Positions 59,011-64,000 of a DNA stretch of 64,000 nucleotides are shown here, piece by piece. Within the stretch, counting starts at the first letter, position 1; the number at the start of each line of letters is the position of its first letter. Origin of the DNA: Streptomyces sulphureus DSM 40104 (GTDB lineage Bacteria; Actinomycetota; Actinomycetes; Streptomycetales; Streptomycetaceae); assembly GCF_000381025.1 (NCBI RefSeq), contig NZ_KB905819.1, positions 186,001 through 250,000 on the forward strand, read 5' to 3'. Made by a program: the position numbers and the translations under genes. Under the pieces are notes generated by a model. It saw nothing but the letters and a program-made list of their open reading frames with translations, was not told the DNA's origin and searched no databases.

Positions 59011-59046
59011 CGAAGACCCCGACCGGCGAACCGGTCGGGGTCTTCG
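59011..59046 (-). terminator. Terminator after tRNA-Ser(GGA)
   Basis: Perfect 16-base arms (CGAAGACCCCGACCGG and its complement) enclose a 4-base loop CGAA. It lies 20 bp beyond the tRNA 3' end on the minus strand. Confidence 0.9.
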
Positions 59047-59066
59047 TTCAGCCCGGTGAGGCTGGG

Positions 59067-59151
59067 CGGAGGATACGAGATTCGAACTCGTGAGGGGTTG
59101 CCCCCAACACGCTTTCCAAGCGTGCGCCCTAGGCCACTAGGCGAATCCTCC
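59067..59151 (-). tRNA. tRNA-Ser (anticodon GGA)
   Basis: On the minus strand the acceptor GGAGGAT pairs with ATCCTCC, with a G discriminator. The anticodon arm is CACGC-TTGGAAA-GCGTG, giving GGA. A long variable arm (TTGGGGGCAACCCC) and T-loop GTTCGAATC complete it. CCA is not encoded. Confidence 0.96.
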
Positions 59152-59221
59152 GCCGGAGACTCTACACAACGAGTCCAGTGCTCGCGAACTCGTCTCCCGG
59201 TCGGGGGATCAGGTACTGTTG

Positions 59222-59316
59222 GCGCAGCCCCTCACGTGGCGCTATCTGACTGAACTCCCCCAGGGCCGGAAGGCAGCAAGGGTAGGTTGGCTCTGGCGGG
59301 TGCGTGGGGGGCGTTG
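59222..59316 (+). ncRNA. ffs: Signal recognition particle RNA (small bacterial type)
   Basis: The conserved SRP hairpin tip is present: CAGGGCCGGAAGGCAGCAAG, followed by GGTAGGTTGGCTCTGG, as in the Ffh-binding domain. Outer arms GCCCCTCACG (from about 59227) and CGTGGGGGGC (to 59312) pair to close the rod. The ends are approximate. It lies between tRNA-Ser and dnaX, its usual place in streptomycetes. Confidence 0.92.
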
Positions 59317-59427
59317 ACTTGTCCGTGCACGCCGGGGCGGCCCCGTGCGGGGTGCGTCCCGTGATGCGGGAGGCCGGTGAGGCCCCCGATCCGCCTGTGA
59401 CCGACGCCACTTGTCGGCGGTCACCTA

Positions 59428-59433
59428 TATCGT
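59428..59433 (+). promoter_or_regulatory. -10 element for leaderless dnaX
   Basis: TATCGT ends 7 bp before the GTG start at 59441 and no ribosome site is present. Confidence 0.5.
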
Positions 59434-59440
59434 CGGTGTT

Positions 59441-61729
59441 GTGTCGTCGCTCGCTCTGTACCGCAGGTATCGCCCCGAGACCTTCGCCGAGGTCATCGGG
59501 CAAGAACACGTGACGGAGCCGCTCCAGCAGGCTCTGCGGAACAACCGCGTCAACCACGCGTACCTCTTCAGCGGTCCGCGCGGCTGCGGGAAGACGACGA
59601 GTGCGCGCATCCTCGCCCGCTGCCTCAACTGCGAGCAGGGGCCCACTCCGTCGCCGTGCGGTGAGTGCCGCTCCTGCCTCGACCTCGCGCGCAACGGCCC
59701 CGGCTCGATCGACGTGATCGAGATCGACGCCGCCTCGCACGGCGGCGTGGACGACGCCCGGGAGCTGCGTGAGAAGGCGTTCTTCGGTCCCGCGTCGAGC
59801 CGATACAAGATCTACATCGTCGACGAGGCGCACATGGTCACGTCGGCGGGCTTCAACGCGCTGCTGAAGGTGGTCGAAGAGCCGCCGGAGCACCTGAAGT
59901 TCATCTTCGCGACCACCGAGCCGGAGAAGGTCATCGGCACCATCCGGTCGCGTACCCACCACTACCCGTTCCGCCTCGTCCCGCCGGGGACGCTCCGCGA
60001 GTACCTCGCCGAGGTCTGCCGGCGCGAGGAGATCGCCGTCGACGAGGCCGTGCTCCCGCTCGCCGTCCGCGCGGGCGCCGGCTCGGTCCGGGACTCGATG
60101 TCCGTGATGGACCAACTCCTCGCCGGCGCGGGCGAGGAGGGTGTGACATACGCCATGGCGACGGCGCTCCTCGGCTACACCGACAGCTCCCTCCTCGACT
60201 CGGTGGTCGACGCCTTCGCGGCCGGCGACGGCGCGGCGGCCTTCGAGGTCGTCGAGCAGGTGGTCGAGGGCGGGCACGATCCGCGGCGGTTCGTCGCCGA
60301 TCTGCTGGAGCGCCTGCGGGACCTGGTGATCCTCGCCTCGGTCCCCGAGGCAGGGGAGAAGGGCCTGATCGACGCGCCTCCCGAGGTCGCCGAGCGGATG
60401 CAGGCGCAGGCGTCGGTCTTCGGGCAGGCCGAGCTGAGCCGCGCCGCCGATCTCGTCAACTCCGGGCTCACGGAGATGCGGGGCGCCACCTCGCCCCGGT
60501 TGCAGCTTGAGCTGATCTGCGCCCGGGTGCTGCTGCCCGCGGCGTACGGGGATGAGCGCTCGGTGCAGGCGAGGCTCGACCGCCTCGAGCGCGGGGCGGC
60601 CCTCGGCGCCGCAACGGGTGCTCCGGCTCCGGCGCCGGGTGCTGCCGCTCCGGCTGCTGCGGCGCCGAATGCTCCAACTCCGGCCGCCCCGGCTGACGTT
60701 CCGGCGCCCGAGGCGGCTTCCGCGCCTCCTCCACCGGCACCGGCTCCCCAACCGCCCCCGCCGGCACCCGAGTCGGCTCCGGCCGGGGCCGCAGGTGCGG
60801 CCGGTACGGAGCAGGGCAGGCGTCCGGGTGCCTGGCCCACGGCGGCGCCCGGCGGCGGCCGCAGGCCGGGTGCCTGGCCCGGCGGTACGGGCCCGGGCGA
60901 ACGCCAGGGAGCCGGGCAGCCGGACGCGGCACCCGGAACGTCCGCACCGCCGCAGGCCCCCGCGCCGTCGCAGCCGTCCCCCGCGCCGCAGGCGGGCGGC
61001 CCGGCAGCCGGCGGTCCCGCCGGCGACCCTTCGGCGGGGGCGGCGCAGGTGCGGCAGGCATGGCCGAACGTTCTGGAGGCGGTGAAGAACCGCCGCCGCT
61101 TCACCTGGATTCTGCTCAGCCAGAACGCCAACATCGTCGGCTTCGACGGGACGACGCTCCAGATCGGGTTCCCCAACTCCGGTGCGAGGGACAGCTTCAC
61201 CGGCGGTGGGAGCGACGAGGTACTGCGCCAGGCCCTCGGCGACGCACTCGGCGTGCAGTGGAAGGTGGAAGCGGTCGTCGACCCGGGAGGCGGGTCCGGC
61301 GGCCCGCAGGGCGGCGGTCAGTCCGGTGGCGGCCCCCAGGGCGGCGGCCGTCCGGGGGCACCGTCCGGTGGCTTCGGCGGCCCGGCGGCGCCCGCGTCGC
61401 AGCCCGCCGGAGGGTTCGGCGGCCCGTCGACGCCCCCCGGCCCGGCGGCATCGCCGGCGTCCGGCGGCGCCCCGCCTCCGGGGGGGGCAGCGTCCGGCTC
61501 CGGAACGGGTCAGGCGACGGCGGCACGGTCGGCGCCTCCCGCGCAGGCGCGCGCTCCCGAACCGGAACCGGAGCCGGAGGAGGAGCCACCGCCGTCGGCG
61601 TACGTCGACCCCGCGGACGACATGCCCACGGCGGACGACCCCGACCTCGACGAAACGGCCCTCTCAGGCCACGACTTGATCATCAAGCAACTCGGCGCAA
61701 CGGTGATCGAGGAGTACCAGCACGAGTAA
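59441..61729 (+). CDS. dnaX: DNA polymerase III subunit gamma/tau
   Basis: The clamp-loader ATPase of the replisome. The 762-residue protein starts VSSLALYRRYRPETFAEVIG. It has Walker A GPRGCGKTTSARILARC, a four-Cys zinc module (CLNCEQG through CGECRSC), Walker B YIVDEAHM and sensor motifs FIFATTEPEKV. After about residue 385 comes a Pro/Ala/Gly-rich linker of about 160 residues. A tau-like domain (WPNVLEAVKNRRRFTWILLS) follows, then another Gly/Pro-rich stretch and an acidic end. The GTG at 59441 is probably leaderless. It opens the run dnaX-ybaB-recR. Confidence 0.97.
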   Translation: MSSLALYRRYRPETFAEVIGQEHVTEPLQQALRNNRVNHAYLFSGPRGCGKTTSARILARCLNCEQGPTPSPCGECRSCLDLARNGPGSIDVIEIDAASHGGVDDARELREKAFFGPASSRYKIYIVDEAHMVTSAGFNALLKVVEEPPEHLKFIFATTEPEKVIGTIRSRTHHYPFRLVPPGTLREYLAEVCRREEIAVDEAVLPLAVRAGAGSVRDSMSVMDQLLAGAGEEGVTYAMATALLGYTDSSLLDSVVDAFAAGDGAAAFEVVEQVVEGGHDPRRFVADLLERLRDLVILASVPEAGEKGLIDAPPEVAERMQAQASVFGQAELSRAADLVNSGLTEMRGATSPRLQLELICARVLLPAAYGDERSVQARLDRLERGAALGAATGAPAPAPGAAAPAAAAPNAPTPAAPADVPAPEAASAPPPPAPAPQPPPPAPESAPAGAAGAAGTEQGRRPGAWPTAAPGGGRRPGAWPGGTGPGERQGAGQPDAAPGTSAPPQAPAPSQPSPAPQAGGPAAGGPAGDPSAGAAQVRQAWPNVLEAVKNRRRFTWILLSQNANIVGFDGTTLQIGFPNSGARDSFTGGGSDEVLRQALGDALGVQWKVEAVVDPGGGSGGPQGGGQSGGGPQGGGRPGAPSGGFGGPAAPASQPAGGFGGPSTPPGPAASPASGGAPPPGGAASGSGTGQATAARSAPPAQARAPEPEPEPEEEPPPSAYVDPADDMPTADDPDLDETALSGHDLIIKQLGATVIEEYQHE

Positions 61730-61919
61730 CCGGAGCGCCCCGCCCCGTCCATCGCTCCGTGGCCGGAGTTGACCGGTGAGTGGCGGACCCCGGCTTGCCC
61801 CGGCGTCCCGGCGGTGCAGCACGTAGGGTCGGGGCTGTCGGTACGTCTTCGGCTCGGGTGTGACGGGCGGGGCGTGCCGGTCATGCAGACCTCGACCGTC
61901 GAGTGCCCAGGAGCGTTTC

Positions 61920-62258
61920 GTGATTCCCGGTGGTGGCCAGCCCGACATGCAGCAGTTGCTGCAGCAGGCGCAGAAGATGCAGCAGGATCTCGCAGCGGCT
62001 CAGCAGGAGCTCGGCGAGACCCCGGTCGAGGGGTCGGCGGGCGGTGGCCTCGTCAAGGCGACCGTGACCGGCTCCGGTGAGCTGACGGGGCTGGTGATCG
62101 ACCCGAAGGCGGTCGACCCGGAGGACACCGAGACCCTCGCCGACCTCGTCGTCGCGGCGGTCCGGGACGCCAACTCCGCGGCGCAGGAGCTCCAGCAGGA
62201 GAAGCTCGGCCCGCTCGCGCAGGGCCTCGGCGGCGGGCTGCCCGGGCTGCCCTTCTGA
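61920..62258 (+). CDS. YbaB/EbfC-family nucleoid-associated protein
   Basis: A 112-residue DNA-binding protein, the usual YbaB length. The core is MQQLLQQAQKMQQDLAAAQQ, then VEGSAGGGLVKATVTGSGEL and VIDPKAVDPEDTETLADLVV. It ends in Gly/Pro/Leu. Members bind DNA as dimers and are nearly always encoded between dnaX and recR, as here. AGGAG lies 6 bp before the GTG at 61920. Confidence 0.95.
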   Translation: MIPGGGQPDMQQLLQQAQKMQQDLAAAQQELGETPVEGSAGGGLVKATVTGSGELTGLVIDPKAVDPEDTETLADLVVAAVRDANSAAQELQQEKLGPLAQGLGGGLPGLPF

Positions 62259-62343
62259 GTGACCTCCGGCCCGTGGCGGCGGCCGATGCCGCGGTGGGCG
62301 ACAACCAGTGTGACAGGGCAGGATTTCGGAGAGCGGAGCTTCC

Positions 62344-62943
62344 GTGTACGAAGGCGTGGTGCAGGATCTGATCGACGAGTTGGGCAGGCTGCCCGGTGTC
62401 GGTCCCAAGAGCGCGCAGCGGATCGCCTTCCACGTCCTCCAGGCGGAGCCGGCGGACGTGCGCCGGCTCGCGCAGGCGCTCACCGAGGTCAAGGAGAAGG
62501 TCAGATTCTGCACCGTGTGCGGCAACGTCGCGCAGGAGGAGCAGTGCAGGGTCTGCCTCGACCAGCGCCGGGACCCTTCGGTGATCTGCGTCGTCGAGGA
62601 GCCGAAGGACGTCGTGGCGATCGAGCGGACCCGCGAGTTCCGCGGCAGGTACCACGTGTTGGGCGGGGCGATCAGCCCGATCGACGGCGTCGGCCCGGAT
62701 GACCTGCGCATACGGGAGCTGATGGCGAGGCTCGCCGACGGAGCCGTCAAGGAGCTGATCCTCGCCACCGATCCGAACCTCGAAGGTGAGGCGACGGCGA
62801 CGTATCTGGCGCGTATGGTCTCGGCCATGGGCCTGAAGGTGACGCGGCTGGCGAGCGGCCTGCCCGTCGGGGGCGACCTGGAGTACGCCGACGAAGTCAC
62901 GCTGGGACGAGCCTTCGAGGGGAGAAGGTTGCTCGATGTCTGA
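62344..62943 (+). CDS. recR: Recombination protein RecR
   Basis: RecR loads RecA with RecO at gaps. The 199-residue product is exact for the family: VYEGVVQDLIDELGRLPGVG with a helix-hairpin-helix (GVGPKSAQRIAFHVL), a four-Cys zinc finger (CTVCGNVAQEEQCRVC, about residues 57-72) and a Toprim domain (ICVVEEPKDVVAIE through LATDPNLEGEATA). The GTG at 62344 follows CGGAG. Its end overlaps the next start by 8 bp. Confidence 0.98.
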   Translation: MYEGVVQDLIDELGRLPGVGPKSAQRIAFHVLQAEPADVRRLAQALTEVKEKVRFCTVCGNVAQEEQCRVCLDQRRDPSVICVVEEPKDVVAIERTREFRGRYHVLGGAISPIDGVGPDDLRIRELMARLADGAVKELILATDPNLEGEATATYLARMVSAMGLKVTRLASGLPVGGDLEYADEVTLGRAFEGRRLLDV

Positions 62944-63601
62944 CGCCACGCTGAACTCGATCACCACCGAGCCCGACGACTTCGCGGTGCAGATCCGCGA
63001 CCAGGTGGAGAGCTTCCTCGTCTCCGTCACCGAGGTGGCCAAGGGGGACGAGCCGGCGAGCGCCGTCCCGTACCTCCTGCTGAGCGTCTCCCAACTCCTC
63101 CTCGCCGGCGGCAGGTTGGGAGCGCACGAGGACTTCGTCCCGGACGAGCGGTACGAGCCGGACGTCGGCCCCGAGCCGGACGTCGACGAACTACGGGAGC
63201 GGCTCGCGGCGCTGCTCGACCCGATCGACGTCTACTCCGAGGTCTTCGACCCGTACGAGCCGCGGACGGCGCCCGTCCCCTGCCGTATCTCGGACGACCT
63301 CGCCGACGCGGTCGCGGCGCTGCGGCACGGCATGGCCCACTACGACACGGGCCGGGTCAGCGAGGCGCTGTGGTGGTGGCAGTTCTCCTACCTCACCAAC
63401 TGGGGCCCGACGGTGTCGGCTTCGCTCCGGGCCCTCCAGTCGCTCGTCGCGCACGTGCGGCAGGACACTCCGCTGGGGGACCTCCAGGGCCTCGACACGG
63501 ACAGCGGCGCGGCGTCGGACGACGGCGCCCTGGAGGCGGAGGCCGGCGCGGTGATGGCGGCGGAGATCGGCGAACCCCTCGGGATGCGCGGGGAGCGCTG
63601 A
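62936..63601 (+). CDS. DUF5063 family protein
   Basis: A 221-residue acidic protein of unknown function, constantly found after recR in streptomycetes. Recognisable parts are FAVQIRDQVESFLVSVTEVA, a conserved VYSEVFDPYEP and a Trp-rich SEALWWWQFSYLTNWGPTVS segment (about residues 141-160). No catalytic motif is obvious. It overlaps recR by 8 bp, so it is translationally coupled. A loosely conserved acidic tail ends the protein. Confidence 0.9.
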   Translation: MSDATLNSITTEPDDFAVQIRDQVESFLVSVTEVAKGDEPASAVPYLLLSVSQLLLAGGRLGAHEDFVPDERYEPDVGPEPDVDELRERLAALLDPIDVYSEVFDPYEPRTAPVPCRISDDLADAVAALRHGMAHYDTGRVSEALWWWQFSYLTNWGPTVSASLRALQSLVAHVRQDTPLGDLQGLDTDSGAASDDGALEAEAGAVMAAEIGEPLGMRGER

Positions 63602-63700
63602 GCGCCCTGCCAACTGCCCGCCTCCGTGCGGCGGTTGCCGAGCCCGCATCCCTGGTGCGTGACACACCGCGACAGCCGCGCACGTACCGTCGTGTGAGGT

Positions 63701-63793
63701 GTCTAACGATCCGCCGCGGCCCCCGTGTGCACGGGCCGGGAGCGGGAATGCGCGGCTTTGGACGAGCGGGTGACGGGCGCCCGCTCGTTAGAC
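63701..63793. repeat. Long-range inverted repeat and promoter before aspartate kinase
   Basis: GTCTAACGA (63701-63709) and TCGTTAGAC (63785-63793) are perfect 9-base complements 75 bp apart. The right copy contains TAGACT, which fits a -10 element about 60 bp before the kinase start. Confidence 0.5.
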
Positions 63794-63855
63794 TGAGCCG
63801 ACCGTCGGGTCCCGGCCAAAGGACCCAGAACGACTGATTCGAGGAGCGAGCACAC

Positions 63856-64000
63856 GTGGGCCTTGTCGTGCAGAAGTACGGCGGCTCCTCCGTTGCCGAT
63901 GCCGCGGGCATCAAGCGCGTCGCCAAGCGGATCGTCGATGCCAGGAAGCGCGGCCACCAGGTCGTCGTCGTGGTGTCGGCGATGGGTGACAGCACGGACG
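63856..64000 (+). CDS. ask: Aspartate kinase, partial (runs off the right edge)
   Basis: The first about 48 residues of aspartokinase, which phosphorylates aspartate to start lysine, threonine and methionine synthesis. The diagnostic N-terminus VGLVVQKYGGSSVADAAGIK (KYGGSS nucleotide-binding loop) is complete, followed by VVVVVSAMGDSTD. GAGGAGCG lies about 8 bp before the GTG at 63856. The regulatory ACT domains lie outside the window. It follows the recR set but has its own promoter-like TAGACT. Confidence 0.96.
   Translation, partial: MGLVVQKYGGSSVADAAGIKRVAKRIVDARKRGHQVVVVVSAMGDSTD

Overview
The window is a very GC-rich actinobacterial chromosome segment, almost certainly Streptomyces. 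The evidence is extreme third-position GC, GTG starts, a Rex-type operator before cydA, paired SigF/SigN-type sigma factors, MbtH-coupled NRPS machinery and the gene order dnaX-ybaB-recR-DUF5063-aspartate kinase. Most of it reads as conserved core chromosome. The stretch from about 40.5 to 55.4 kb looks like an inserted accessory locus.

Layout. 1-2070: cytochrome bd oxidase (cydB partial, cydA) behind a Rex box. 2.3-10.2 kb: a HisC-like aminotransferase, a LacI regulator, a metallophosphoesterase, a Cys/Met PLP enzyme and several small membrane or cupin proteins. 10.2-18.8 kb: a YibE/F membrane protein, a TPP riboswitch with thiC, a TetR regulator, a YceI protein and a MarR/MFS export pair. 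19.4-22 kb: SigN- and SigF-like sigma factors and a 54-residue membrane protein. 22.4-28.3 kb: an oxidoreductase, a DinB protein, a frameshifted small repeat protein, tRNA-Ser(CGA), tadA with its associated gene, upp, a LytR_C protein and a lone antitoxin-like protein. 28.5-34.6 kb: DedA, a CPA2 antiporter and a four-gene glycosyltransferase/membrane operon. 34.8-39.9 kb: a TetR/oxidoreductase divergent pair and a ClpC-type ATPase.

40.5-56.4 kb is the most interesting part. It holds a small membrane protein, a secreted protein with a duplicated CX4C motif, a divergent three-module NRPS (C-A-T, C-A-T, C-A-T-TE), an MbtH protein, a DrrAB-like exporter and a secreted acidic protein. A convergent secreted S1 protease lies just beyond; it has an altered oxyanion-hole residue. 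The NRPS, MbtH and exporter genes overlap or nearly touch and form one operon for making and exporting a small peptide. The first adenylation domain carries an in-frame tandem repeat expansion.

56.8-64 kb returns to core genes: a NarL-type regulator and histidine kinase (convergent), tRNA-Ser(GGA), SRP RNA, dnaX, a YbaB/EbfC protein, recR, a DUF5063 protein and the start of aspartate kinase. All calls come from reading the sequence and remembered family features; no database search was run.
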